Shown here: in pieces, positions 1 to 9,766 of the stretch
How positions within the stretch are numbered: the stretch's first letter is position 1
How the letters are laid out: the number at the start of each line of letters is the position of its first letter
Assembly (NCBI GenBank): GCA_031549325.1
Contig: JAVBQA010000115.1
Location: forward strand, 1-28,807
Origin: JAJDGF01 sp031549325
GTDB taxonomy: Bacteria; Bacillota; Clostridia; Christensenellales; Aristaeellaceae
Reading direction: 5' to 3'
DNA length: 28,807 nucleotides
Position numbers and translations under genes: made by a program
The notes under the pieces: model-generated
The model's input: only the letters and a program-made list of their open reading frames with translations
Database searches by the model: none
What the model was told of the DNA's origin: nothing

Positions 1-110
1 GCCATCTCGTCCCACGGGATCACCGCGTCCATCGCTTCCAAGAACTCTTCCCGCTTCGTCTTCCGCTTCCGGTTCCCGTATTCCACGTCGCTGATGCTCT
101 GCTGTTTCAT
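1..110 (-). CDS. IS5-family transposase, N-terminal fragment (runs off left edge)
   Basis: Only the first 36 or so codons are inside the window. They begin MKQQSISDVEYGNRKRKTKR and continue into a segment with IPWDEM. This basic start followed by an 'AMDAVIPWDE' block is the usual N-terminus of IS5-group DDE transposases, which cut and paste an insertion sequence. The start codon at 108-110 is preceded by a strong purine-rich ribosome site (GGGAGGGAGA), and an extended -10 (TGG then TATAAT, complement of 141-146) lies upstream. The catalytic DDE residues are outside the window, so intactness cannot be judged. The left neighbour is unknown; the right neighbour is the metallophosphoesterase stop codon only 70 bp away. 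Confidence 0.75.
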   Translation of the reverse strand, partial: MKQQSISDVEYGNRKRKTKREEFLEAMDAVIPWDEM

Positions 111-181
111 CTCAATCTCCCTCCCATGTGTGGTGTTCTTATTATACCACGTCCTGGTTGGATGATTTAATCAGTGCTTAC
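111..181. mobile_element. Probable terminal region of the IS5-like element
   Basis: This spacer separates the transposase start from the stop codon of the metallophosphoesterase. It holds the transposase leader and a -10-like TATAAT on the minus strand (141-146). IS5-group elements commonly insert at CTAG/YTAR, and a CTAG lies at 182-185, overlapping the TAG stop of the neighbouring gene. That the element ends at about 181 is inference: the opposite terminal repeat is outside the window. Confidence 0.35.
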
Positions 182-1123
182 CTAGGGTTCTGGAATCCAG
201 TTCGGCCCATGCAGCGTAATCAGGTGCGCCTGTGCGGGTGCGCCCAGCCGCAATGGCAGCCCGGTGGTGCCCACGCCGTTGGAAACCAGCAGCTCCGTGC
301 CGCTCTCCAGCCGCCAACCGGTGAGATAGCCATAGCCGGACATGTTGATGATGGTGATCCCGAGCGGCCGCACCTGTCCGCCGTGGGTGTGGCCGCTCAG
401 CATCAGGTCGGCCCATTGCTTGCCGTCCTTCGCCGGATGGTTGCTGACCTGCGGCAGCGCGTCCGGGTTGTGGCTGAGCGCGATCACCAGATCTCTCCCC
501 CGCACCTGCGCCGCCAGCTCGCTCACTTTCTGCACGCCTGTGGTCCAGTCATCCAATCCGACCAAATACAGCTTTTCTCGATCTTTTTCGACAACCGCAA
601 CCTCGTTCTGCAGCAGCGTCACCCCGCCCAGCGCCATGGATTGGCGCAGCCCGTCGGTAAAAGCATCGTGATTGCCAGCTACAGCGTATTTGCCCAAGGG
701 TGGCGCAAAGTTCTTCATGAGCAGAAAGAACCGGTCGCGCAGCGTGGCTTCCTGCTGCTTCGCAGACTCGTAGGTGTTGATGCGCGCGACCATCTGAAGG
801 TCGTGATTCAACCCAAACGAGGTGTAGTCCCCGCCCAGCAACACCAAATCAGGCGACAGCTGGTTTAGCGACTCCATCATCGCGTACACGCGCTCTGGCT
901 GGTTCAACCAATCAATGTGCAAATCGCTGACATACAGGATCTTCGTGCCTTCGAATGGCTGCGGCAGATCGGCCAGCTGCAGGTCCACATACTCCAGATG
1001 CAGCACCCGCGCCTCGATAGACATCCAGCCCAGCACCGAGACGCACGCCAACACCACGCTGAGCAAAGCAATCCGCAGCCAGCGACGCCTCTTTTGTGGT
1101 TTTGCCTTCTTCTTGTTTGCCAT
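182..1123 (-). CDS. Membrane-anchored calcineurin-like metallophosphoesterase (YkuE/YaeI type)
   Basis: A 313-residue protein with a very basic N-terminus and one hydrophobic segment at about residues 16-36, so it is probably anchored in the membrane with the enzyme domain outside. The five metal-binding blocks of calcineurin-like phosphoesterases are in order: SDLHID, GGDY, GNHD, SHNPD and SGHTHGGQ. Known relatives (YkuE, YaeI) act on lipid- or envelope-linked phosphate esters; the substrate here is not deducible. The GGGAGG ribosome site sits unusually close to the ATG (about 3 nt). A perfect parS site lies 26 bp upstream of the start. The TAG stop is directly against the presumed insertion-sequence end, so the last codons could have been altered by the insertion. 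Confidence 0.88.
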   Translation of the reverse strand: MANKKKAKPQKRRRWLRIALLSVVLACVSVLGWMSIEARVLHLEYVDLQLADLPQPFEGTKILYVSDLHIDWLNQPERVYAMMESLNQLSPDLVLLGGDYTSFGLNHDLQMVARINTYESAKQQEATLRDRFFLLMKNFAPPLGKYAVAGNHDAFTDGLRQSMALGGVTLLQNEVAVVEKDREKLYLVGLDDWTTGVQKVSELAAQVRGRDLVIALSHNPDALPQVSNHPAKDGKQWADLMLSGHTHGGQVRPLGITIINMSGYGYLTGWRLESGTELLVSNGVGTTGLPLRLGAPAQAHLITLHGPNWIPEP

Positions 1124-1149
1124 ATGCCTCCCGGAGCGATTCTCGCAAG

Positions 1150-1165
1150 TGTTTCACGTGAAACA
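1150..1165. promoter_or_regulatory. parS: parS site 1 (ParB-binding centromere)
   Basis: The sequence TGTTTCACGTGAAACA is a perfect 16-bp palindrome and matches the Bacillus-type parS consensus TGTTNCACGTGAAACA at every position. ParB (encoded at 25785-26696) is expected to load and spread from here. The site lies in the 5' leader of the metallophosphoesterase gene. Confidence 0.93.
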
Positions 1166-1186
1166 ATCGCGCTTCTAGGCGTCAAA

Positions 1187-1202
1187 TGTTTCACGTGAAA
1201 CA
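1187..1202. promoter_or_regulatory. parS: parS site 2 (ParB-binding centromere)
   Basis: This is a second identical TGTTTCACGTGAAACA, 37 bp from the first (start to start). The palindrome extends by three further base pairs on each side (1184-1205), so its outer edge touches the nagA stop codon at 1206-1208. Confidence 0.93.
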
Positions 1203-1205
1203 TTT

Positions 1206-2345
1206 TCATCGCATGTAAGCAGTTTCACCGCCCACAATGGTCATCGCCACCTCGCCATTCGCGTCCAGCAGCGCCAGATCGGCGTGGTTGCCCACCGCAA
1301 TCCGCCCGCGCTCTGTCTCCCCGATGGCGTCAGCCGGCGCGGCAGTCGCCATGTGGATTGCCTGCTCCAGCGGCACCCCCACAACCTGGGCCATGTTGCG
1401 CACCGCACGCTCCATGGTCAGCGTGCTGCCCGCAATGGTGCCATCGCTCAGCCGTGCCTCTCGATTCTTCACGGTCACGTCGTTTGCGCCCAGCTTGTAC
1501 TGGCCATCCGGCATGCCGGTGGCCTCCATGGCGTCGGTAATCAGCAGACAGCCGTCCGCGCCCTTGGCCCGCCAGGCCAGCTTCAGCGTGGTCGGATGCA
1601 GGTGCAGCAAGTCGGCAATGATCTGCACGCGGATCTCGTCCATGGTCAGCGCCGCGCCCGGCACGCCCGGCGCGCGGTGAGACAGCGCATTCATGCCATT
1701 GAACAGATGCGTGACCTGGCTAACCCCAGACTCCACCGCCTGCCGCATCTGATCCACACTGGCGTCGGTGTGCCCGGCGGACAGCGCGGTCTGACCCCGC
1801 AACGCCTGAATCAGTTCCAGCGCGCCCTCAATGTCTGGGGCGATGGTCACGAGTTTGACCGCGTCTTCCAATCCTTTCGCGATCTTCAGATAGTTCTCCA
1901 TGGAGGCCGGAAAGATAAACTGCCCCGGCTGCGCGCCTTTCTTGGCCGCGTTCAGGAACGGTCCCTCCAGATGGCAGCCAAGCACCCTGGCGCCCATCGG
2001 CCCTTCGTGCGTCAGCTCACGCGCCGCGCTCAACGCCGCGCGGGTATCTTCATACGACGCGGCCATTGTCGTGGGCAGAAACCCTGTTACGCCGTGCCGC
2101 ACAAGCCCCTGCGCCATATGCGCGATCGCCGCTCGCCCGTTCATCGTGTCTTGGCCGCCATAGCCGTGAATGTGAATGTCGATAAATCCCGGAATTACCA
2201 ACAATTCAGTTGCGTCAATTACCGGCTCCCCTGGCGCCTGAACCAGCTCGCTTCCGATCTCCGCAATGCGCCCTTCGCGCAACCGCAGCGACAGCCCTTT
2301 CACAAATTCTCCACCGATTAGGGCCCTCGCGTTACAAATTAACAT
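1206..2345 (-). CDS. nagA: N-acetylglucosamine-6-phosphate deacetylase
   Basis: The 379-residue protein has the family's usual length. NagA removes acetate from GlcNAc-6-phosphate, giving glucosamine-6-phosphate for glycolysis or wall synthesis. Amidohydrolase landmarks are present: HIHGYGG at residues 58-64, the metal-ligand glutamate in CHLEGPF, AGHTDAS, THLFNGMN, and the catalytic aspartate in ITDAMEATG. The ATG at 2343-2345 follows GGAGG with about 8 nt spacing. NagB is not next to it, so the rest of the pathway must be elsewhere. The promoter is probably the symmetric element at 2387-2436. The downstream end abuts parS site 2. Confidence 0.95.
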   Translation of the reverse strand: MLICNARALIGGEFVKGLSLRLREGRIAEIGSELVQAPGEPVIDATELLVIPGFIDIHIHGYGGQDTMNGRAAIAHMAQGLVRHGVTGFLPTTMAASYEDTRAALSAARELTHEGPMGARVLGCHLEGPFLNAAKKGAQPGQFIFPASMENYLKIAKGLEDAVKLVTIAPDIEGALELIQALRGQTALSAGHTDASVDQMRQAVESGVSQVTHLFNGMNALSHRAPGVPGAALTMDEIRVQIIADLLHLHPTTLKLAWRAKGADGCLLITDAMEATGMPDGQYKLGANDVTVKNREARLSDGTIAGSTLTMERAVRNMAQVVGVPLEQAIHMATAAPADAIGETERGRIAVGNHADLALLDANGEVAMTIVGGETAYMR

Positions 2346-2386
2346 TCCTTACGCCTCCATTTTATGCAAATCGGCAAACTTAACCA

Positions 2387-2436
2387 TTGCATGATGTTAC
2401 CACATACATTATAATATGAATGCTGAGCATAGGCAA
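2387..2436. promoter_or_regulatory. Symmetric divergent promoter for nagA and the DUF5711-like gene
   Basis: Rightward: TTGCAT (2387-2392), 17 bp, TATAAT (2410-2415). Leftward: TTGCCT (complement of 2431-2436), 17 bp, TATAAT (complement of 2408-2413). The two -10 elements overlap inside the palindrome ATTATAAT at 2408-2415. Both spacers are exactly 17 bp. This is seen directly; activity is inferred. Confidence 0.6.
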
Positions 2437-2496
2437 GTCAAGATGGAAAATCCATTTTGATTTGTTTGTTCTGCTTATGATGAACGGGAGGGCTCC

Positions 2497-3588
2497 ATGG
2501 CAAACAAACCAACACGGCGGCTTTCCTGGATCGCCGTCCTGCTGCTGGTCTCGCTGGTTTGCACGGTCGCTTATTTTCTCGCAAACCAAATCGTGAACGC
2601 GCGCATGCCCCGTTTGAGCAACGCGATCAGCGTTCCGGCACGCAGCAACCAGTACATTGAGGCGCTGGGCAACGGCATGATTTATTACGACGGTTCGTCG
2701 CTGCATGCGCTGGACGGGCGCGGTCGCCAGATCTGGAGCTACGCGTGCGGTTCGCTGGCCGATTACAGCGTGAGCGATGGTGGCGTGGCCACCTGGACGG
2801 GCACCATGCTTTCGCTGCTGCCGCCGGGCAGCGGCACCGCGCTTTACAGCGGGAACCAGGAAAAGGCGATTCTGGACGCGCGCCTGGGAAAATCCTTCGC
2901 CGCGGTTCAGCTGGGCGAGGAACACAACAGCACCATGCTGATCCTGGACACCAACGGCCGCCAGATCGACAAGATCGAGCTGCCCAACCAGACGGTTCTG
3001 GACTTCGGGTTCTTCCGCAATGGCTCGCTGCTGTGGGTGATGTCGCTCGACACCGAGGGCACCGCGCTGCTGGGCACCATCAACACCTACAAGCCCGGCA
3101 AGATGCTCGCCGGCACCATCGAGGACGACACGCAGCTCATCTACGACGTTTCGTTCCAGTCCGCGAAGGTGCGCGTCGTCGGTCTGAACGACATCCGGGA
3201 TTACGATTACATCCGCGACGAAATTCGCGACAACCGCATCCTGGTATATGGCTGGAAGATGGTGGCCACGGACAAAAGCCAGGCCGACCCGCTGATGGTG
3301 TTCGTGCCCATCGCCCAGGCCGAAGGCGCTGGCATCACCGATCTGCGCGTCATTCAGGGTCAGGACGATCAATCCATCCGTCTGCCTGGCACGGCCAGCC
3401 AGGTGTTCGCCCGGGGCGAGACGATCTACGCCTTCGCGCAAGATCGGGTCATGGTGGTGAACCTCCGATCCCCCGAGCCGGTCGTTTACCAGTTGCCCGT
3501 CCTGATCGACCGCGTGGTGGCGCTCACCGACAACCACTCGGCCATCGTCACATCGGGCTCTGCCGTGTATATGATTCCCCCGCCTTGA
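2497..3588 (+). CDS. Membrane-anchored beta-propeller-like protein (DUF5711/PQQ-like)
   Basis: A 363-residue protein with a short basic N-terminus and one hydrophobic segment at about residues 9-29, consistent with a single-pass anchor or uncleaved signal. The rest is beta-rich with repeated short blocks such as ALDGRGRQIWSY and LILDTNGRQIDKIEL, which resemble the Gly-rich turns of PQQ-like propeller blades. This matches my memory of the DUF5711 family, found beside CvpA-like genes in Clostridia, but the family name is tentative and no biochemical role is known. The ATG at 2497 follows GGGAGGG. It is followed 42 nt later by the CvpA-like gene, so the two are probably co-transcribed. Confidence 0.72.
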   Translation: MANKPTRRLSWIAVLLLVSLVCTVAYFLANQIVNARMPRLSNAISVPARSNQYIEALGNGMIYYDGSSLHALDGRGRQIWSYACGSLADYSVSDGGVATWTGTMLSLLPPGSGTALYSGNQEKAILDARLGKSFAAVQLGEEHNSTMLILDTNGRQIDKIELPNQTVLDFGFFRNGSLLWVMSLDTEGTALLGTINTYKPGKMLAGTIEDDTQLIYDVSFQSAKVRVVGLNDIRDYDYIRDEIRDNRILVYGWKMVATDKSQADPLMVFVPIAQAEGAGITDLRVIQGQDDQSIRLPGTASQVFARGETIYAFAQDRVMVVNLRSPEPVVYQLPVLIDRVVALTDNHSAIVTSGSAVYMIPPP

Positions 3589-3630
3589 GTTCTCAAACAA
3601 AAACGCACAATAGCTTAGGAGGGAAAAAAC

Positions 3631-4371
3631 TTGAATTTTAACTTCGTTGACCTCTTCATCGTCGCCGTGCTGGGGCTCTCACTGATCGCAGGCATGTACA
3701 AGGGCTTTATCGCCTCGGGCTTAACGGCAGTGGGTTTTGTGGGCGCGTGGTTCGGGGCCATGAACCTGTATCCCCAGGTCGCCAACGCCATCATGGGCAA
3801 CAGCAGCTTCATGAACATCGCCAAGTACTATCTGGACGCGGGCTCCATGTTCGAACCCAAGTCTCTGGGCGACACGCTGGTGCAGGGCGCTGTGGAAAAC
3901 GGTCTGCTGAAGCAGGCCATCGAAGGCATCAAGGGCGTCCCCCAGGTGGTCATCGACGCATTCAGAAACAACGTTACCGAACAAATGTTCAGCAACACCA
4001 ACCTCAACAACTTCACGGATTACCTGGGTCAGACCGTGCTCGCCTCGGCGATCAACGTGCTGGCGTTCATCCTGGTGTTCGTGGTGCTGTACCTGGTGCT
4101 GCTGCTCGTCGTAAACCTGCTGAACAACGTGTTCCACTTTCCGCTGCTGCGCCACTTTGACTGGCTGCTGGGCGGCGTCTTCGGGCTGGCGCGCGGCGCG
4201 GTCATCATGCTGCTGATCCTGGCCGTGGTGCCCATGGTGATGGCCATGGTCAACCTGGACGTGGTCCAAAAGATGATGGACACCTCCTGGATCCTGACCA
4301 ACTTCTACCCCAAGGACTTCACCCTCGCCATCCCGGAAATCGTCAAGGCCGCGTTCTCGAAAACATTCTAA
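3631..4371 (+). CDS. CvpA-family membrane protein
   Basis: A 246-residue protein with a CvpA-like start (NFNFVDLFIVAVLGLSLIAG then a glycine-rich GFVGAWFG), and hydrophobic segments at about residues 5-25, 28-45, 135-160 and 180-205. CvpA-like proteins are inner-membrane proteins linked to colicin V export in E. coli, but their general role is unclear. The start is a TTG at 3631-3633, chosen because AGGAGGG sits 7-8 nt upstream and no ATG is available in frame nearby. The stretch between the second and third membrane segments is hydrophilic and Asn/Gln-rich. The gene ends 47 bp before a strong hairpin. Confidence 0.82.
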   Translation: MNFNFVDLFIVAVLGLSLIAGMYKGFIASGLTAVGFVGAWFGAMNLYPQVANAIMGNSSFMNIAKYYLDAGSMFEPKSLGDTLVQGAVENGLLKQAIEGIKGVPQVVIDAFRNNVTEQMFSNTNLNNFTDYLGQTVLASAINVLAFILVFVVLYLVLLLVVNLLNNVFHFPLLRHFDWLLGGVFGLARGAVIMLLILAVVPMVMAMVNLDVVQKMMDTSWILTNFYPKDFTLAIPEIVKAAFSKTF

Positions 4372-4373
4372 TC

Positions 4374-4440
4374 GAAGGGCGTCGGCCCTTCTGACCTCCC
4401 GGTGGTTTTTTCCCGTGAAGGGCGCACGCTGTGCGCCCTT
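4374..4440 (+). terminator. Terminator region after the CvpA-like gene
   Basis: Two hairpins lie in tandem: GAAGGGC/GCCCTTC with loop GTCG (4374-4391), and a perfect 10-bp stem AAGGGCGCAC/GTGCGCCCTT with a 3-nt loop (4418-4440). A run of six T lies between them (4405-4411 region). The second stem lacks a clean T tract, so efficiency is uncertain. Confidence 0.6.
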
Positions 4441-4516
4441 TCATCATGAGGCAAAACAGAGAAAACCGAACATCAGTTTAATTTCTGCCGGACATCTGTA
4501 AAACTCACGAACAAAG

Positions 4517-4560
4517 TGGTATACTAGGTACCGTACCAGGCAGGTAAAGGAGGGGTTCAG
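4517..4560 (+). promoter_or_regulatory. uvrB promoter (extended -10) and ribosome site
   Basis: TGG directly before TATACT (4520-4525) forms an extended -10; there is no convincing -35, which such promoters can lack. AAAGGAGGGG at 4547-4554 is placed for the ATG at 4561. No LexA-type (GAACnnnnGTTC) box was seen by eye between the hairpin and the start. Confidence 0.55.
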
Positions 4561-6570
<2,010 letters not shown>

Positions 6571-6677
6571 CCAATATTCCCGCATCATCGGGGTCAAGGG
6601 CATCCTGTCCTCGCGGGGGCTTAGGAGGCAGCGCCCCTATCGTTCCCCCACATCATCACTTTACCGAGGGGACCTGC

Positions 6678-9518
6678 ATGAAGGATCATATTTTTATCAA
6701 AGGCGCCCGGGAGCACAACCTGAAGAACATCGACATCGAGCTGCCGCGCGCTGAGCTGATCGTGCTGACCGGCCGTTCGGGCAGCGGCAAGTCGTCCCTG
6801 GCGTTTGACACGATCTACGCCGAGGGCCAGCGCCGCTACGTGGAATCGCTGTCGGCCTACGCGCGCCAGTTTTTGGGTCAGATGGAGAAGCCCGATGTGG
6901 ACTACATCGAGGGCCTGTCCCCCGCCATCTCCATCGACCAGAAGACCACCAGCAGAAACCCGCGTTCCACCGTGGGCACCGTCACAGAGATCCACGACTA
7001 CCTGCGCCTGCTGTACGCGCGGGCGGGCACGCCCCACTGCCCCGAGTGCGGCAAGGAAATCCACCAGCAAACGGTGGATCAGATCGTCGACCAGGTGATG
7101 TCGCTGCCCGAGCGCACGCGCATCCAGGTGCTGGCGCCCATCGTGCGCAGCCGCAAGGGCGAGCACACCAAGCTCATCGAGGACATGGGCAAACAGGGCT
7201 ATGTGCGCATCCGCATCGATGGCGAGCTGTACGAGATCAACGAGACGCCCGCGCTCGACAAGAACAAGAAGCACACCCTCGAGGTGGTCATTGACCGCCT
7301 GGTGGTTCGGGACGACATCCAGCGCCGGTTGGCGGATTCTCTCGAGACCGCCATGCACCTGTCCGGGGGCCTGGTGATCATCAACGTGCTGGACGGCGAG
7401 GATCTGATGTTCTCGCAGAACTATGCCTGCCCGGACTGCGGCGTCTCCATCGAGGAGCTCACGCCGCGCATGTTCTCGTTCAACAATCCCTACGGCGCGT
7501 GCCCCACCTGCTCGGGCCTGGGGTCTCTGCACAAGGTGGATCCGGACATCGTCATCCCGGACGATGCACTCAGCCTGAACCAGGGCGCGATCCGCGTCAG
7601 CGGCTGGAACACCGCCGAGGAGGGCGGCAGCATGGCGCGCATGTACCTGGACGCGCTGAGCAAGCACTATCAGTTTTCACTGGACGCCCCCATCAACCAG
7701 CTGCCCGAGAAGATCCGCGAGATTCTGCTCTACGGCACCCGCGGCGAAAAGATCAAGATCGACTACCAGCGCGAGTATGGCTCGGGCACGTTTACCGCGC
7801 CTTTCGAGGGCGTGATCACCAACCTGGAGCGCCGCTACCGCGAAACCCAGTCCGACTCCATGAAGGAAGAGCTCGAGAGCTACATGGCTGACACCCCTTG
7901 CCCGGACTGCAACGGCCAGCGCCTGAAGCGCGAGTCGCTGGCGGTCACTTTCGGCGGGCAGTCCATCGCCCATGTCAGCGCGCTGCCGGTGCGCGAATCC
8001 ATGCGATTCTTCAAGTCCGTCGAGCTCACCGAGAAGCAGGCGATCATCGCCCGCCAGATCCTGAAGGAGATCGATTCCCGGCTCGGATTCCTGGTGGACG
8101 TGGGCCTGGATTACCTCACCTTGGCGCGCAACGCCAGCACGCTTTCGGGCGGCGAGGCGCAGCGCATCCGGCTCGCCACGCAGATCGGCAGCAGCCTAGT
8201 GGGCGTGCTGTACATTCTGGATGAACCCAGCATCGGCTTGCACCAGCGCGACAATCAGAAGCTGCTCAAGACGCTGAAGAACCTGCGCGACCTTGGAAAC
8301 ACGCTGATCGTGGTGGAGCACGACGAGGAAACCATGATGGAGGCCGATTACATCGTGGACATCGGCCCGGGCGCGGGCGCCCACGGCGGCCAGATCGTGG
8401 CCCAGGGCACCGCCCAGCAGATCATGAACAATCCGGATTCCATCACCGGCCGCTATCTGAGCGGCAAGCTCAGCATTCCGGTGCCGAGCGTCCGCCGCAA
8501 ACCCACCGGCTGGATCACCATCAAGGGCGCGCGCGCCAACAACCTGCAAAACGTCGATGTGAAGATCCCTCTCGGCGTCATCACCTGCGTCAGCGGCGTG
8601 TCGGGCAGCGGCAAGTCGTCGCTGGTGAACGAGATCCTGTTCAAGTCGCTGTCCCACACGCTGAACCGCTCGCGGCTGCGCGCCGGCGCGCACGACGGCA
8701 TCGAGGGCGTGGAGCAGCTGGACAAGGTCATCGCCATCGACCAGTCGCCCATCGGCAGAACACCCAGGTCCAACCCGGCCACCTACACCGGCGTGTTCGA
8801 GCTGATCCGCGACGTGTTCGCGTCCACGCCCGACGCCAAGGCGAGGGGCTACAAGTCCAACCGCTTCAGCTTTAACGTCAAGGGCGGACGCTGCGAAGCC
8901 TGCACCGGCGATGGCATCATCAAAATCGAGATGCACTTTCTGCCGGACGTGTATGTCCCTTGCGAAGTCTGCAAAGGCCACCGCTACAACCGCGAGACGC
9001 TGGAAGTCCGCTACAAGGGCAAGAACATCTACGAAGTGCTGGACATGACGATCGAGGCCGCGCTGGAGTTTTTCCAGGCGCTGCCCCGCATCGCGTCCCG
9101 GCTGCAGACGATGGTGGACGTGGGACTGGGATACGTGAAGCTTGGCCAGCCCTCGACGACGCTCAGCGGAGGCGAGGCACAGCGCATCAAGCTGGCCACC
9201 GAGCTGTCGCGCAGGGCCACCGGCCGCACGATCTACATCCTCGATGAGCCCACCACCGGACTGCACATGGCCGACGTGAACCAGCTGGATCAAGTTCTGC
9301 AGCGCTTGGCCGACGCGGGCAACACGCTGATCATCATCGAGCACAACCTGGATCTGATCAAGACCGCCGATTACCTGATCGACATGGGCCCGGAGGGCGG
9401 CGACCGGGGCGGGCAGGTGGTGGCGATGGGCACGCCGGAGGACATCGCAAACCATCCGGAAAGCTACACCGGCCAGTTCCTGAAAAAGATCTTCAGGCCA
9501 GCTAATCCCGGGAAATAA
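6678..9518 (+). CDS. uvrA: Excinuclease ABC subunit A
   Basis: A 946-residue protein of normal UvrA length, the damage-recognition ATPase that loads UvrB. It has two ABC modules: Walker A GRSGSGKSS at residues 32-40 and GVSGSGKSS in the second half, with two signature blocks LSGGEAQRIRLA and LSGGEAQRIKLA. Zinc-binding cysteine pairs are visible as CPEC, CPDC...CPTC, CPDC, and CEAC...CEVC flanking the DNA-binding insertion. The ATG at 6678 is chosen because the family start (MKDHIFIKGAREHNLKNI) begins there and GAGGGG lies 7 nt upstream; the same frame stays open upstream into uvrB but that extension is unlike UvrA. Probably co-transcribed with uvrB. Confidence 0.98.
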   Translation: MKDHIFIKGAREHNLKNIDIELPRAELIVLTGRSGSGKSSLAFDTIYAEGQRRYVESLSAYARQFLGQMEKPDVDYIEGLSPAISIDQKTTSRNPRSTVGTVTEIHDYLRLLYARAGTPHCPECGKEIHQQTVDQIVDQVMSLPERTRIQVLAPIVRSRKGEHTKLIEDMGKQGYVRIRIDGELYEINETPALDKNKKHTLEVVIDRLVVRDDIQRRLADSLETAMHLSGGLVIINVLDGEDLMFSQNYACPDCGVSIEELTPRMFSFNNPYGACPTCSGLGSLHKVDPDIVIPDDALSLNQGAIRVSGWNTAEEGGSMARMYLDALSKHYQFSLDAPINQLPEKIREILLYGTRGEKIKIDYQREYGSGTFTAPFEGVITNLERRYRETQSDSMKEELESYMADTPCPDCNGQRLKRESLAVTFGGQSIAHVSALPVRESMRFFKSVELTEKQAIIARQILKEIDSRLGFLVDVGLDYLTLARNASTLSGGEAQRIRLATQIGSSLVGVLYILDEPSIGLHQRDNQKLLKTLKNLRDLGNTLIVVEHDEETMMEADYIVDIGPGAGAHGGQIVAQGTAQQIMNNPDSITGRYLSGKLSIPVPSVRRKPTGWITIKGARANNLQNVDVKIPLGVITCVSGVSGSGKSSLVNEILFKSLSHTLNRSRLRAGAHDGIEGVEQLDKVIAIDQSPIGRTPRSNPATYTGVFELIRDVFASTPDAKARGYKSNRFSFNVKGGRCEACTGDGIIKIEMHFLPDVYVPCEVCKGHRYNRETLEVRYKGKNIYEVLDMTIEAALEFFQALPRIASRLQTMVDVGLGYVKLGQPSTTLSGGEAQRIKLATELSRRATGRTIYILDEPTTGLHMADVNQLDQVLQRLADAGNTLIIIEHNLDLIKTADYLIDMGPEGGDRGGQVVAMGTPEDIANHPESYTGQFLKKIFRPANPGK

Positions 9519-9541
9519 TCGCGTGCAAACGCTTGATCTGC

Positions 9542-9570
9542 TTGACTTTTGGCGCCCGTCATGGCATAAT
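9542..9570 (+). promoter_or_regulatory. tRNA-Arg promoter
   Basis: TTGACT (9542-9547), exactly 17 bp, then CATAAT (9565-9570). The tRNA begins 11 bp after the -10, so little or no leader is made. Confidence 0.75.
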
Positions 9571-9580
9571 AGTCGGGCAT

Positions 9581-9657
9581 GCACCTGTAGCTCAGCAGGA
9601 TAGAGCGTCCGCCTCCTAAGCGGAAGGCCGTGAGTTCGAATCTCGCCAGGTGCGCCA
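9581..9657 (+). tRNA. tRNA-Arg (anticodon CCU)
   Basis: A complete 77-nt tRNA with encoded CCA. The acceptor arms GCACCTG (9581-9587) and CAGGTGC (9647-9653) pair fully and are followed by discriminator G and CCA. The D-arm contains TAGCTCAGCAGGATAGAGC, and the T-arm contains GTGAGTTCGAATCTC. The anticodon stem TCCGC/GCGGA closes the 7-nt loop CTCCTAA, giving anticodon CCT, which reads AGG. It has its own promoter and terminator. Its 3' end is duplicated downstream (see the direct repeat). Confidence 0.96.
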
Positions 9658-9698
9658 AATCCACCCGAAAGGGTGGATTTTTTGCGCGCCTCGAGATT
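9640..9698 (+). repeat. Direct repeat copy 1: tRNA 3' end plus terminator
   Basis: 59 bp running from the tRNA T-arm (ATCTCGCC) through the CCA end, the terminator and GCGCGCCTCGAGATT. It is repeated at 9767-9825 with only the four terminator-loop bases different (GAAA here, TTTC there). Confidence 0.92.
9657..9683 (+). terminator. Intrinsic terminator of tRNA-Arg
   Basis: A perfect stem AAATCCACCC/GGGTGGATTT with a GAAA tetraloop (9667-9670), continuing into a T run. The stem starts at the A of the CCA end. Confidence 0.9.
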
Positions 9699-9766
9699 TG
9701 AACTCTGCATACAGGAGCACAGCGAACTGGATGCGAGGGGGGCGAAGCCGCCGCTGCTAGGCGGCC

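Noticed and set aside
2380..3600. Leftward open frame of 406 codons
   Set aside because: It is antisense to the signal-anchored DUF5711-like gene, low in hydrophobic order and His/Val/Gln-rich as expected of a GC-rich shadow frame.
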